In this document: positions 36,038 to 46,022 of the stretch, piece after piece
How the letters are laid out: every line of letters begins with the position of its first letter
Numbering within the stretch: the first letter of the stretch is position 1
Assembly: GCF_022808615.1 (NCBI RefSeq)
Contig: NZ_JAKZKS010000006.1
Coordinates: forward strand, 1 to 64,000
Source of the DNA: Bacillus sp. FJAT-47783
GTDB lineage: Bacteria; Bacillota; Bacilli; Bacillales; Aeribacillaceae
DNA: 64,000 bases
Direction: 5' to 3'
Notes under the pieces: generated by a model
Databases searched by the model: none
What the model saw: the letters and a program-made list of their open reading frames with translations, nothing else
What the model was told of the DNA's origin: nothing
Translations under genes and position numbers: made by a program

Positions 36038-37153
36038 GTGAAAGATCCACGAATTGAAAAATTAGCTAACATATTAATCAATTATTCTGTTCGTTTACAG
36101 AAGGGAGAAAAAGTTTTAATCGAAAACTTTGGATTACAACGAGAGCTCGTTATTGCCCTTGTAAAAGAAGCGTATAAAGCTGGGGGATATCCATTTGTTT
36201 TGTTAAAGGATCATCAAGTTGATCGCGCTTTATTATTAGGGGCAGAGAAAGAACAGTTTGATCAGATCGCTGCTTTTGAAGCAAATGTCATGAAAGAGAT
36301 GGATGCATATATCGGTTTACGTTCAGGTGATAACATTAATGAATTAGCTGATATCCCTGATGACAAAATGAAAATTCACGGTCAAACTATTGGCCAAAAA
36401 GTTCATCGTGACATTCGTGTACCGAAAACTCGCTGGGTCGTTCTTCGTTATCCAAACGCCTCAATGGCACAGCTTGCGAAAATGAGCACAGAAGCTTTTG
36501 AAGATTTTTATTTCGATGTTTGTACACTCGACTATGGCAAAATGGATAAAGCGATGGATGCGCTCGTTGAACTCATGAATAGAACCGATAAAGTACGTAT
36601 TACAGGACCTGGAACAGATTTAACTTTCTCTATTAAAGATATCCCAGCAATTAAATGCTCTGGGCAAATGAATATTCCAGATGGTGAAGTGTATACAGCA
36701 CCTGTAAAAGATTCAGTTAATGGAACGATTTCCTATAATACTCCATCTCCTTATCACGGTTTTACGTTTGAAAATGTACAATTAACTTTTAAAGATGGGA
36801 AAATTATTGAAGCAACAGCAAATGATACAGAGCGTATAACAAAAATATTTGATACAGATGAAGGAGCACGCTATATTGGAGAATTCGCTATAGGTGTAAA
36901 CCCTTACATTCAACATCCAATGCAAGATATTTTATTTGATGAAAAAATTGACGGGAGCTTCCACTTTACCCCAGGGCAATGTTACGATGATGCTTATAAC
37001 GATAACCATTCGAACATCCACTGGGATATGGTTATGATTCAACGCCCTGAATATGGCGGGGGGGAGATTTACTTTGATGATGTTTTAATTCGCAAAGATG
37101 GTCGTTTCGTAATCCCAGAGCTTGAACAGTTAAATCCAGAAAATTTAAAATAA
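36038..37153 (+). CDS. M29-family aminopeptidase
   Basis: 371 residues from a GTG with AGGAGG 8 bases upstream; the longer frame lacks such a site. Family motifs are IPDGEVYTAP and RYIGEFAIG (metal-binding Glu), and NHSNIHWDMVM near the C-terminus (His and Asp ligands of the metal pair). Such AmpS/PepS enzymes remove N-terminal residues from peptides in the cytoplasm. It is shorter than the 410-residue AmpS form and belongs to the shorter class also found in bacilli. No gene at this point is recalled in B. subtilis. Confidence 0.92.
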   Translation: MKDPRIEKLANILINYSVRLQKGEKVLIENFGLQRELVIALVKEAYKAGGYPFVLLKDHQVDRALLLGAEKEQFDQIAAFEANVMKEMDAYIGLRSGDNINELADIPDDKMKIHGQTIGQKVHRDIRVPKTRWVVLRYPNASMAQLAKMSTEAFEDFYFDVCTLDYGKMDKAMDALVELMNRTDKVRITGPGTDLTFSIKDIPAIKCSGQMNIPDGEVYTAPVKDSVNGTISYNTPSPYHGFTFENVQLTFKDGKIIEATANDTERITKIFDTDEGARYIGEFAIGVNPYIQHPMQDILFDEKIDGSFHFTPGQCYDDAYNDNHSNIHWDMVMIQRPEYGGGEIYFDDVLIRKDGRFVIPELEQLNPENLK

Positions 37154-37159
37154 CCATAT

Positions 37160-37201
37160 AAAGAACCCGACAGTTTATTTTTAAACGGTCGGGTTTTGTT
37201 T
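37160..37201 (+). terminator. Terminator after the M29 peptidase
   Basis: AACCCGAC, loop of about 17 bases, GTCGGGTTTTGTTT. Confidence 0.88.
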
Positions 37202-37247
37202 AAGTATAGGAAATGATAAAATGCACGACTTGTGGACAACTTGATTG

Positions 37248-37412
37248 CATCTAGCTCCAAGCATCATCGGCCCGTGTCACAAGAGAGTCGTCCAAAAGGG
37301 AAAAAAGCTTTTAGTCGGCTTGTCTCGTGCTTGTCGCGGAGTCTGGATGATGACATTACGAAGTTGCCCACAGGACGCGGGCAACAGTTAATCGCAATTG
37401 GAGCGCCTTGTG
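37248..37412. repeat. Folded intergenic repeat element (CTAGCTCC...GGAGCGC type)
   Basis: GCTCCAA at 37254-37260 and TTGGAGC at 37398-37404 close a long structure; within it GTTGCCC (37363) and GGGCAAC (37379) form a strong inner hairpin around ACAGGACGC. The borders, ATCTAGCTCCAA and GGAGCGCCTTGTGCTTTTCTT, resemble a repeat I recall as dispersed in many Bacillus intergenic regions. It has no credible coding content. It lies between a terminator and the end of murC. Confidence 0.65.
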
Positions 37413-37421
37413 CTTTTCTTA

Positions 37422-38726
37422 TTATTCATTTGCAAGATGCTGTTCGTAGGCTTTTTGATATTTTTGAATATCTCCAGCTCCCATAAAAACGAGTACTCCG
37501 TTATCATACTGTTCTAATATCGAAGTATCTTCTTCATTCATTAATTGTGCACCGTCAATGAGATCTTTCAAATCATGGATTGTTAAGCTGCCAGCTTTCT
37601 CGCGAGCAGATCCGAAAATATCACATAAATATACTTTATCCGCGAGTTTTAAACTTTCTGCGAATTCGTTCAAGAAAGATTGTGTTCTCGTAAATGTATG
37701 TGGTTGAAAGACCGCGACAATTTCACGATCTGGATACTTCTGTCTGGCTGCTTCAATCGTTGCTTTAATTTCAGTTGGATGGTGTGCATAATCATCAATG
37801 AGAATTTGGGAATCGATTTGTTTTTCGTTAAAGCGACGTTTAACTCCTTCGAACGTTAATAATCGATCCTGAATAATGGCTATATCTATATTTTCATATT
37901 GACATAAAGCGATTACGGCTAATGAGTTTAAAATATTATGATTTCCATATGATGGAATCCGGAACGTTCCATAATACGTGTTGCGCACAAATACATCAAA
38001 TTTCGTTCCAGTTGTACTTTTTTGAATATTTCTTGCTTGGAAATCGTTATGATCATTAAAACCATAATAAAGAACTGGCACTTTCGCTTGAATTTGCTGT
38101 AAATACTCATCGTCCCCACAAGCGATAATTCCTTTTCTCACCTGTAACGCCATCTGTTGGAAAGCGTCAAAAACATCATCAATATCTTGAAAGTAATCTG
38201 GATGATCAAAATCAATGTTCGTCATAATCGCATAATCTGGATAATACGAAAGGAAATGACGGCGATATTCGCACGCTTCAAAAACAAAATACTTGCTATT
38301 TTCTACCCCTTTTCCAGTTCCATCACCAATTAAGTATGAGGTTGGTTCAGCTCCTTGCATAACATGTGCAAGTAAACCTGTAGTAGAGGTCTTACCATGA
38401 GCACCTGTCACAGCAACACTTGTGAATTGGCTCATGAATTCACCTAAAAAATGATGATATCGATAAATAGGCAGGTCTAGATGATGCGCTTCTGCTATTT
38501 CTTCATGTGTATCAGAAAATGCATTGCCTGCAATGACTGTAAGTCCAGAATGAATATTCTCTTTTGAAAAAGGGTAAATAGGAATGTTTCGTTCTTCCAA
38601 TGCTTTTTGAGTAAACAACTCTTTTTCTATATCAGAACCTTGAACTTTATAATTCATATCATGAAGAATTTGCGCAAGCGGGCTCATACCTGTTCCTTTG
38701 ATTCCAACAAAATGATAAACAGTCAT
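37422..38726 (-). CDS. murC: UDP-N-acetylmuramate-alanine ligase
   Basis: 434 residues. [12 protein letters not shown] binds the UDP substrate, GAHGKTST at 108-115 is the ATP loop, and [12 protein letters not shown] and QPHTFTRT are Mur-ligase signatures. It adds L-alanine to UDP-MurNAc, the first amino acid of the peptidoglycan peptide. As in B. subtilis it is remote from the main mur cluster and sits near sftA and ytxG. AGGAGGTTC precedes the ATG. Confidence 0.98.
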   Translation of the reverse strand: MTVYHFVGIKGTGMSPLAQILHDMNYKVQGSDIEKELFTQKALEERNIPIYPFSKENIHSGLTVIAGNAFSDTHEEIAEAHHLDLPIYRYHHFLGEFMSQFTSVAVTGAHGKTSTTGLLAHVMQGAEPTSYLIGDGTGKGVENSKYFVFEACEYRRHFLSYYPDYAIMTNIDFDHPDYFQDIDDVFDAFQQMALQVRKGIIACGDDEYLQQIQAKVPVLYYGFNDHNDFQARNIQKSTTGTKFDVFVRNTYYGTFRIPSYGNHNILNSLAVIALCQYENIDIAIIQDRLLTFEGVKRRFNEKQIDSQILIDDYAHHPTEIKATIEAARQKYPDREIVAVFQPHTFTRTQSFLNEFAESLKLADKVYLCDIFGSAREKAGSLTIHDLKDLIDGAQLMNEEDTSILEQYDNGVLVFMGAGDIQKYQKAYEQHLANE

Positions 38727-39066
38727 ATAAGAACCTCCAACAATCGTCTATCTGTATGACAGTATATGACGGATTACTAGTTTTGTAACTAACAACTCAT
38801 AAACATTAAAATCCATTACGCTACATCATTATAGCATTAAAGGGAAGTTATGACTATTCGAACAGAGAGACTGGAACATAACGAATGGGAAAACTGTTCG
38901 TTTTTTACACAGTTTTCCCATTTCCACCCTTTCATATATCTTCTCTGTTGAAAAAGCTTCTCTTCACTTGTTAAGGAATGGAATACATCCCTTCCCCATT
39001 GTAATGAATATGTTGTCGGATAACTATCCTCCATTTTACTTATTTTCATTTTTAACAACGAATTGT
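38727..39066. other. Intergenic region pncB-murC with a perfect 14 bp inverted repeat
   Basis: AATGGGAAAACTGT (38884-38897) and ACAGTTTTCCCATT (38909-38922) form a perfect stem with an 11-base loop, but no T run follows on either strand. A 73-codon minus-strand frame (38837-39058) crosses this repeat, starts with TTG, has no good ribosome site and looks non-coding. The murC promoter must lie in the 38727-38830 part. Confidence 0.6.
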
Positions 39067-40164
39067 TTAATCTACCTTTTCTAAACGAGGATTTGGGCGA
39101 TAACGACGTCCAGCTTTCGCTTGCGGTTTCCCGTTTAATAAAACGTTATCACCTGTGAAACCGATATGAATTTTTAACAAGCTACTTCCAACGCCGTAAA
39201 TATCAACAGGCACTTTTTGCTGTTCAAATTCTTTAATTCGCTGCTCATTAAAACCTCCACTAACAACAATTTTCACATGTTCAAACCCTTCTTGATCTAA
39301 CGCCTCTCTTAATGCAAAAATGAGAGGTGCATTAACCCCGCGCGGATCAAATGTACCGAGCACATCAGGGTTACGAACAAAATATTGATCAATCATTGTC
39401 CTAGACGTATCAACACGAACCCCTTTTAATTTATCCCCAAATTCTCGAGCAACACGGAGCGCATCTGTAATACAGTCGTTATTATAATCAACAAGGACGA
39501 TGAGCTCATCTTCTGGAAACTTCTTGTAATAAGCTTTCGCTGCCTCCACAACATCCCCGTCAAATAGCTGAATAAGGGCATGGGGCATTGTACCCATTCC
39601 TTGTTTACCCCACCATTCATTCATCGCGTGTGTGGCTTGAGCTGTTGAACCACCAATATACGCTGCATAACCATCTCCTGCTTGTTGTGTATAATGGTCG
39701 TCACGATCTCCCATGAAAATGACTGGCTTTTGTTCACCAGATAACCCAGCGGCCTTTACGACATTGTAAACGTTTGTTGCTACGGATGTTCGACGAGCTA
39801 AAATTCCATCAATAACTCCTTCAAGATATCCGAAGCTTTGATATGGGCCTGTTATCGTTAAAACCGTTTCAAAAGGACTGATTTTGTCGCCATCTTTTAA
39901 CGAATAAATCTCTAACTCATCTGGATTATCCGCAAAAGTCTTCACTAACGCAATGACTTCGTCTGTTCCACAAAGAACAGCATGTTTTTTCTGAAAGAAT
40001 TGCATCGTTACCCAATTATCAGATCTGAAATCTTTTACAATTTCTTTCGTCTTTAAAAAGTAAACAGCAGAAAACCATCCATCTTTTATACGTTCATCAA
40101 ATTTAAACGTGTTATTTGTCAAACGCTTAATTTTTCCCTGCATTTTTAATTCAATTTCCTTCAT
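39067..40164 (-). CDS. pncB: Nicotinate phosphoribosyltransferase, short form
   Basis: 365 residues. Recognised by FGYLEGVIDGILARRTSVATNVYNVVKAAG, by DYNNDCITDALRVA and by VSGGFNEQRIKEFEQQKVPVDIYGVGSSL, the phosphate-binding end of the type II phosphoribosyltransferase barrel. It converts nicotinate and PRPP to nicotinate mononucleotide for NAD salvage. Bacillus PncB is usually about 490 residues; this is a compact version, and its place between sftA and murC is not that of B. subtilis pncB. It may have been gained separately. GGGAG lies 10 bases before the ATG. Confidence 0.88.
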   Translation of the reverse strand: MKEIELKMQGKIKRLTNNTFKFDERIKDGWFSAVYFLKTKEIVKDFRSDNWVTMQFFQKKHAVLCGTDEVIALVKTFADNPDELEIYSLKDGDKISPFETVLTITGPYQSFGYLEGVIDGILARRTSVATNVYNVVKAAGLSGEQKPVIFMGDRDDHYTQQAGDGYAAYIGGSTAQATHAMNEWWGKQGMGTMPHALIQLFDGDVVEAAKAYYKKFPEDELIVLVDYNNDCITDALRVAREFGDKLKGVRVDTSRTMIDQYFVRNPDVLGTFDPRGVNAPLIFALREALDQEGFEHVKIVVSGGFNEQRIKEFEQQKVPVDIYGVGSSLLKIHIGFTGDNVLLNGKPQAKAGRRYRPNPRLEKVD

Positions 40165-40292
40165 TCAATCTAAGCTCCCTTTTTTCGATTATGTAATGAA
40201 AGTCATAAGTATTCCGCTTTTATCACATGGTTGTAATATGATGGCGATGAAGGTATGTTCATACCATTTATGCCCATCTTATCATATTGAGA

Positions 40293-42890
40293 CTATTCAA
40301 CACTACTTTCTTTTATTATGGAAAATTCTTCTTCTGTGACAAGAACATCCCTCGGTTTACTTCCTTTTGATTCGGAAATAATTCCTTGTTGCTCCATTAA
40401 ATCAATAAGCCTTGCTGCACGATTATACCCAATGCGAAAGCGACGTTGCAGGCTCGAGGTAGAGGCACCGCCTTGCTCAATAACAAATTCACACGCTTCA
40501 TTGTAGAGCTCATCTTCTTCTGAAAAATGGTCTACTTTCTTTAACAAGTCTTGCTCTGAAAAGCTATATTGAGGCTTCCCTTGCTTACGAGTATGTTCAA
40601 CGACCCGTTCGATTTCGTCATCTGCTACAAAGTTTCCTTGCAGGCGTACTGCCTTCGATGATCCGTTTTCAAGGAAAAGCATATCCCCTTTACCGAGAAG
40701 CCGCTCCGCACCAGCCGTATCAATAATCGTACGGGAATCAACTTGAGATGATACAGAAAAAGCAATGCGCGTAGGGATATTCGCTTTAATTAATCCAGTA
40801 ATGACGTCAACAGATGGTCGCTGTGTCGCAATTAACAAATGAATTCCACACGCTCTAGCTTTTTGAGCAATTCGACATATTGCTTCCTCTACATCTCCAG
40901 GTGCCACCATCATTAAATCGGCTAGCTCATCGATAATAATGACGATATATGGAAGCTTTTCGCCTTGATGATGTTTCTTCACTTGTTCATTAAATCGGTT
41001 AATGTCTCGTACACCTGTATGAGCAAATAATTCATACCGCCGCTCCATCTCCTCTACAGCCCATTTAAGCGATGCTGTTGCTGCTTTCACATCCGTGATA
41101 ACTGGACTGACTAAGTGTGGGATATGATTATATGGTGCAAGTTCAACCATTTTTGGATCAATGAGCAAAAGCTTTACTTCTTGTGGTGTTGCTTTATATA
41201 AAAGGCTAATGAGAATCGTGTTAATGCACACGCTTTTTCCAGATCCTGTTGCACCAGCTATGAGCCCATGCGGCATTTTCTTTAAATCGGTTACAATTGG
41301 GTTTCCTGAAATATCAAGTCCAAGTGCTACGGTTAGTCGTGAAGTGCTTTTCGTAAATTGAGGTGATCGTAAAATTTCTCGCAAATAAACCATTTTACTT
41401 TTTGGGTTCGGCACTTCAATTCCAATTGTATTTTTACCAGGGATCGGCGCTTCAATGCGAATATCCCGAGCGGATAAGCTTAATTTAATATCGTCTGTTA
41501 AATTAGTAATTTTACTTACTTTCACTCCAGGCTCTGGTTGAACTTCCAATCTTGTAACAGAAGGGCCTTGTGTAACATTAACTACGTGTGCCCGAACATT
41601 AAAGTTTGTTAACGTACGATTTAACAACTCTGCTTGTTCATTCACCCAGTTACTATCTTCCGTTTTTTCAGCCGGTGGCATTGTTAATAATGAAAGAGAA
41701 GGGAATGTATACCCTTTATGTTCTTGTCGAGCTAGCTTACGCTTATCTCTCCCAAACATGAGTACATTGTATGGTACAGCTTGATCCCGATTTCCTTTAT
41801 GCTGTTCGTTTTTCCTATCCTTATGGGATTGTTTATGCTCTTTATTTCGTCCGTCAGGATTGGACGTAAATGTTTCCGTTTTATTTACCAATGTAGCATT
41901 TGTTCTATTCTCTTTTTGTTTATTGTCTTCAGGATCATCATTTTCAGCTTTTGTCTCATGCAAGCCATTCTCCCTTTGTACTTCTGTGGAAGGTGTACTA
42001 ATTGCTTCTTCACTTTGTTTTTCAAGTGGTGCTTCCAATTCATTAGGAGAAGCATGCGTCTTCATTTGAATAGATTTTTGCTGATCATGATTCTCTTCCA
42101 TCGAAATGTTCGTATTTACAAATTCAAATACTTGTTCATTATGAGGCGATTCACTAGCTGCTATTTCGTTCGGAGCCACCTCTTGAACGAGTGAAGTTTC
42201 ATGAATTTGCGACGAATTATGAGCGTCAATCAAACGATTATCAATGCATTCTTCAGGAGACTTTGTCGCTTCATTTTCATTTGTTTCATCAAAGGAATAA
42301 TTGTTTATTTCATTTTCCTCTTTATTGATCTGATTTTCATTTTGTTCACTATGAGGAAATAAAAACTCCTCTTTCATCCTATTCGTTGTTTCTTCCGATT
42401 CAATTTTTTCAAAAGATTGTACGTCAATCGGTTCATTAAGTTGTTGCTCTATTTCAACCTGACTCTGTTTTTTATTCCCTTTCAAAAAATCTTCTATGTA
42501 TAAATCATCTTGCCGTGGTCCAAAACCGTATATCGGGGAAGGAATTTCTGTTGGTCGAAACCGACCACGACTTTTAGCTGGTTCTTGATAGGGTTTTCGA
42601 TAGACATGTTTCGGTTCCTTTCTATCATGTTCATCGTTAATGGAGTGCACACTTTTTTGTTTCCTCCTAGGATAAGTTTGTTCATCGTCAAACATAATAG
42701 GGAATCGAAAATTTCCTTTCGGATATCGATACGTCACACGTGCCGTTACTTCTTGTTGTTTATTTGCTTGATTTGTTATTGATTCATCTATCATTTTCTG
42801 TTTATCGGTAAAATACTGCTTCTGAACTTGTTCGGGCTCTTCTGAATCTCCAATCATCCATTTAACTATTTTTGAAAGCCAACTCATCAT
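40293..42890 (-). CDS. sftA: DNA translocase SftA
   Basis: 865 residues. No membrane segment, unlike SpoIIIE. Residues about 60-380 are a low-complexity linker rich in Glu, Asn, Gln and Lys; a FtsK-type motor follows with Walker A GATGSGKSV near residue 545 and Walker B IVIIIDELADLM; the C-terminal gamma domain (about 800-860, RRFRIGYNRAARLID) reads DNA orientation sites. SftA moves chromosome ends out of the closing septum in growing cells and is brought there by FtsZ. Length is somewhat below the 952 of B. subtilis owing to the linker. Confidence 0.95.
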   Translation of the reverse strand: MMSWLSKIVKWMIGDSEEPEQVQKQYFTDKQKMIDESITNQANKQQEVTARVTYRYPKGNFRFPIMFDDEQTYPRRKQKSVHSINDEHDRKEPKHVYRKPYQEPAKSRGRFRPTEIPSPIYGFGPRQDDLYIEDFLKGNKKQSQVEIEQQLNEPIDVQSFEKIESEETTNRMKEEFLFPHSEQNENQINKEENEINNYSFDETNENEATKSPEECIDNRLIDAHNSSQIHETSLVQEVAPNEIAASESPHNEQVFEFVNTNISMEENHDQQKSIQMKTHASPNELEAPLEKQSEEAISTPSTEVQRENGLHETKAENDDPEDNKQKENRTNATLVNKTETFTSNPDGRNKEHKQSHKDRKNEQHKGNRDQAVPYNVLMFGRDKRKLARQEHKGYTFPSLSLLTMPPAEKTEDSNWVNEQAELLNRTLTNFNVRAHVVNVTQGPSVTRLEVQPEPGVKVSKITNLTDDIKLSLSARDIRIEAPIPGKNTIGIEVPNPKSKMVYLREILRSPQFTKSTSRLTVALGLDISGNPIVTDLKKMPHGLIAGATGSGKSVCINTILISLLYKATPQEVKLLLIDPKMVELAPYNHIPHLVSPVITDVKAATASLKWAVEEMERRYELFAHTGVRDINRFNEQVKKHHQGEKLPYIVIIIDELADLMMVAPGDVEEAICRIAQKARACGIHLLIATQRPSVDVITGLIKANIPTRIAFSVSSQVDSRTIIDTAGAERLLGKGDMLFLENGSSKAVRLQGNFVADDEIERVVEHTRKQGKPQYSFSEQDLLKKVDHFSEEDELYNEACEFVIEQGGASTSSLQRRFRIGYNRAARLIDLMEQQGIISESKGSKPRDVLVTEEEFSIIKESSVE

Positions 42891-42970
42891 CTATCACTCT
42901 TTCAAACTTGTTGTCATTTTACTCTTTCATTGTATCAATAATATAGAAATTTTAAAGGATAGATATACCT

Positions 42971-43003
42971 AATAAAAAACCACTAGTATTTCAACTAGTG
43001 GCG
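42971..43003 (-). terminator. Terminator of the ytpP-ytpQ-ytpR group
   Basis: On the minus strand CCACTAG, eight-base loop, CTAGTGG and TTTTTTATT, just after ytpR and before sftA. Confidence 0.9.
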
Positions 43004-43018
43004 CTTACTTCCATTAAA

Positions 43019-43624
43019 TCATTCAAAAAAAGGTGTACCAACTTCACGGTCATCTTCTAATACTAATATTCCCTTTTCTTGCGGAGCATTCGGTAAGTTC
43101 AACTCTTTTGCTGAACAAATCATTCCACTTGATTGAACCCCGCGTAATTCAGCATCTTTAATCACTAATCCACTTGGCATAACCGCACCTACTTTTGCTA
43201 CAACAACTTTTTGTCCAGCATCGACATTTGGCGCACCACAAACAATTTGTAAAACTTCTTCTCCAACATCAACTTTACAAATGCTTAATTTATCTGCATT
43301 TGGATGCTTTTCTTTTTCTGAAACATACCCCACAACAAATTTCGGAGATAAATCTACCTCTAGATTTTCTTCAAAACCATTTCTTTGTAAAATGTGATTC
43401 ATTTTTTCAACTAACGATTCTGTTAATTTTACGTTTCCATTTCCTTCAAAAGAGTAATATGTACTAGCATTAAAAATATTAAACCCAACTGTTTCATTTG
43501 AATTTGCTTGAAAAATGCGGACAACATCGCCCTTCTTTTCAAATGCTCTCTCTTCTCTTGGTAAATCCTTCATTTGAATAAGTAAAGTATCTCCAATTCC
43601 TTCTGCGTTATAAAAAACGTTCAT
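43019..43624 (-). CDS. ytpR: tRNA-binding domain protein YtpR
   Basis: 201 residues from the ATG, the B. subtilis length; a TTG three codons earlier is possible. The N-terminal half is DUF4479; the C-terminal half (about 90-200) is a tRNA-binding OB domain like that of PheT and MetG, with GYVSEKEKHPNADKLSICKV and VCGAPNVDAGQKVVVAKVGA. Its role is unknown; a function in tRNA handling is likely from the domain. It follows ytpQ by about 15 bp. Confidence 0.93.
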   Translation of the reverse strand: MNVFYNAEGIGDTLLIQMKDLPREERAFEKKGDVVRIFQANSNETVGFNIFNASTYYSFEGNGNVKLTESLVEKMNHILQRNGFEENLEVDLSPKFVVGYVSEKEKHPNADKLSICKVDVGEEVLQIVCGAPNVDAGQKVVVAKVGAVMPSGLVIKDAELRGVQSSGMICSAKELNLPNAPQEKGILVLEDDREVGTPFFE

Positions 43625-43639
43625 CACTTTCAACCCTTT

Positions 43640-44446
43640 CTACTTATCTTTTTTTCGATTTTTGCCGAGTATAAAAATTGGATCTAGCTCGCCATTTTCA
43701 TAAATAAACGATAAAGCAGTAATCGGTACGAGACCATTTGCGAAAAAACTCATCGTTAATTGAGCTAAAATATCATACCCTGCTTCATTTTGAATATCAC
43801 CAATAATTAATACATCCTGATGAGGAACGGCTACCACCATATCTCCGCTTACTTTTTTCGCATATTGTTGCAGGAGCGATTCATTTAAAATCCGACTTGC
43901 ATCGTAGCCGTCGTTTGTACGAACAAAGTAAAAATCATTTCCTGCCACTTGGTCCTTTTTCACTACTGTTTCAAGCGATCTTAGATTAAAGAGGGCCATT
44001 TCTTTTATACGCTGATGTGACCAGTTTTCACTATCCATTAATTTTTGATCAATTAATCGATAAGACTTTCCGAGATCAAGTGCATAATAAATTCGGGTTT
44101 CAGCCGTATGTTCATCATATACAAGTGGAATCCCCTCACTTGATTTTATAGGAAAAGAGGTGGAACGAATCACAGGCAAAATATTTTTTTCTTTCCCTGA
44201 AAGTTGTTGATCGTCCTTCATTGCTTGAAAGGATTCTTGAATATAATAAATAAACTCTTCGATTGCTTGTTCCTTATTTTCTTCATATTTGGCTATTAGA
44301 CCAGGTAGTGAAATCGTCACACCTTTATTCACATGTTTCTCCTCAATACGTAACGTGTCTTTTTTACGATCAAAATGATACGTATATGCCCCTTCCTTCA
44401 ACCTTTCTTGAAGAATATCCACCATTCTCTTTGAGGTCATCTTCAT
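43640..44446 (-). CDS. ytpQ: DUF1444 protein YtpQ
   Basis: 268 residues, soluble, with mixed alpha/beta pattern. I recognise it by family sequence ([15 protein letters not shown] at the start, [13 protein letters not shown] near 125) and its place between ytpP and ytpR. Function is unknown. GGAGGT lies 7 bases before the ATG. It follows ytpP by about 36 bp, indicating one transcription unit. Confidence 0.92.
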   Translation of the reverse strand: MKMTSKRMVDILQERLKEGAYTYHFDRKKDTLRIEEKHVNKGVTISLPGLIAKYEENKEQAIEEFIYYIQESFQAMKDDQQLSGKEKNILPVIRSTSFPIKSSEGIPLVYDEHTAETRIYYALDLGKSYRLIDQKLMDSENWSHQRIKEMALFNLRSLETVVKKDQVAGNDFYFVRTNDGYDASRILNESLLQQYAKKVSGDMVVAVPHQDVLIIGDIQNEAGYDILAQLTMSFFANGLVPITALSFIYENGELDPIFILGKNRKKDK

Positions 44447-44482
44447 CGTACCTACCTCCTTCCAGTTTCATTTTCTCTCTTT

Positions 44483-44800
44483 TTACTTTTTAAGAGAATC
44501 GATAAACTGTTGAATTTGTTCCTTTGTTTTCCGATCCTTACTAACGAAACGACCTATTTCCTCCCCCTTATGAAACGCCACAAAGCTTGGAATTCCAAAT
44601 ACATTTAAGTTTGCACATAGGTCAATAAATTCGTCACGATCTACATAATAAAACGTAAATTGGCTATTTTCACTCTGAAGCTCAGGAAGGATGGGCTCAA
44701 TAACGCGGCAATCTGGGCACCAATCTGCTGAAAACATGAAAATAACACGTTCTTCTTGTTTTAATGCTTCAAATTGTTCCATTGATTGTAATTTTTCCAT
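44483..44800 (-). CDS. ytpP: Thioredoxin-like protein YtpP
   Basis: 105 residues from the ATG with AGGAGA 9 bases upstream; a GTG three codons earlier overlaps the preceding stop and ribosome site. A thioredoxin fold with ADWCPDCRV, a CPDC active site (Cys28, Cys31), and the cis-proline in GIPSFVAF. A thiol reductase acting in the cytoplasm is likely; the partner is unknown. It starts 5 bp after the PTS-IIC-like gene, so that gene is probably in the same unit. Confidence 0.93.
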   Translation of the reverse strand: MEKLQSMEQFEALKQEERVIFMFSADWCPDCRVIEPILPELQSENSQFTFYYVDRDEFIDLCANLNVFGIPSFVAFHKGEEIGRFVSKDRKTKEQIQQFIDSLKK

Positions 44801-44805
44801 ATGAT

Positions 44806-45822
44806 TCACTCTCCTGTATTAATTTTTAAATCACCCAATTGTATGAAACCTTTTTTTCTCATCCATTCGGATAATACCAAACTAATAACGGCTGGACCAA
44901 TAAAATGCAATAACAGGACAGACCAAAATGTTCCCATCGAAAAGCCCATCGTCGAAAAAGTCATGATTTGTCCTACGAGTCCACTTGTTCCCATTCCCGC
45001 CCCAGCCGCATTATTTGTCATATTTAAAAGAATGGTTCCAAAGGGGGCTAACAGGGCGCCAGCAACCGTTGGAGGGATCAAAATAAGAGGGTTTTTCACA
45101 ATATTCGGCACCTGTAACATCGATGTTCCTAACCCTTGCGCGATAAAACCACCGAGACCATTTTCACGATAACTGCTTACAGCAAATCCAACCATTTGCG
45201 CACAACAACCGATTGTTGCAGCCCCAGCTGCTAATCCTTGTAAATCTAACATTAGCGCAATGGCAGCACTTGAAATAGGTGCCGTTAATGCTAATCCCAT
45301 TAAAACTGCGACTAAAATCCCCATAATAAAAGGCCGTTGTTCGGTCGCCCACACAATAACATTTCCAAAACCTTCCATAAAGTCTGCTATGTATGGTCCA
45401 ATAAACGTTGCTACAAGGTAACCCGCACTAATCGTCACAAATGGGGTCACAATAATATCTACTTTCGTTTCTTTGCTTACAAGCTTTCCAATTTCAGTTG
45501 CGATTAATGCAGCGGCAAAACTGCCAGCAGGTCCTCCGTGAGTGGCACCTGCCGCACCGCAAATAATCGCTGAAAATAAAACGAGCGGCGGGGTTTGTAG
45601 GCCGTAAGCGATAGCCCCCCCAATAGCGGGTCCCATTAACCCCATAGCAAGTGTACCCATTTCAATTAGTGGATGTAAAAAATCAATTTGTTCACCAATC
45701 GTCTTTATTATAAGCCCTATAATCAAAGAAGAAAACAAGCCAAGTGCCATATAACTTAAAGCATCGACAAAATAAACTTTTGGAGATAACGTAACTCCTT
45801 TTTTCATCAAAAAGCTTTTCAT
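44806..45822 (-). CDS. PTS_EIIC-type membrane protein
   Basis: 338 residues with about eight to nine hydrophobic segments and many Gly/Ala motifs such as GPAIGGAIAYG and AAGATHGGPAGSFAAALIATE, typical of the stand-alone PTS_EIIC_2 family. No IIA or IIB domain or gene is nearby, so sugar transport by phosphotransfer is uncertain; a regulator or solute transporter is possible. AAAGGGG lies 9 bases before the ATG. It is immediately upstream of ytpP and not known to me from this place in B. subtilis. Confidence 0.8.
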   Translation of the reverse strand: MKSFLMKKGVTLSPKVYFVDALSYMALGLFSSLIIGLIIKTIGEQIDFLHPLIEMGTLAMGLMGPAIGGAIAYGLQTPPLVLFSAIICGAAGATHGGPAGSFAAALIATEIGKLVSKETKVDIIVTPFVTISAGYLVATFIGPYIADFMEGFGNVIVWATEQRPFIMGILVAVLMGLALTAPISSAAIALMLDLQGLAAGAATIGCCAQMVGFAVSSYRENGLGGFIAQGLGTSMLQVPNIVKNPLILIPPTVAGALLAPFGTILLNMTNNAAGAGMGTSGLVGQIMTFSTMGFSMGTFWSVLLLHFIGPAVISLVLSEWMRKKGFIQLGDLKINTGE

Positions 45823-46022
45823 TTTATAAAACCCCTTTCATAAAAAAGCATTGGCCCTCACTCACCTTAGGAAGAACATATTTTTCCGAGGCGAGAAAGT
45901 CATTTTCTCTACACATTGAAAGTTTTGTCTCGAGGGGGAGGAGCTGGACATTTCGAACATGTGAAGGAATGGATCGTTTCTTATCTTCGAAAGAAAAACC
46001 CCCGGTTACACCGCGGGTGTTA

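Noticed and set aside
37232-37486. An 84-codon plus-strand frame over the repeat element and the end of murC
   Set aside because: It follows the structured repeat and then runs antisense to murC; no ribosome site.
38837-39058. A 73-codon minus-strand frame after pncB
   Set aside because: TTG start without a ribosome site, and a perfect inverted repeat runs through it. The protein resembles nothing known to me.
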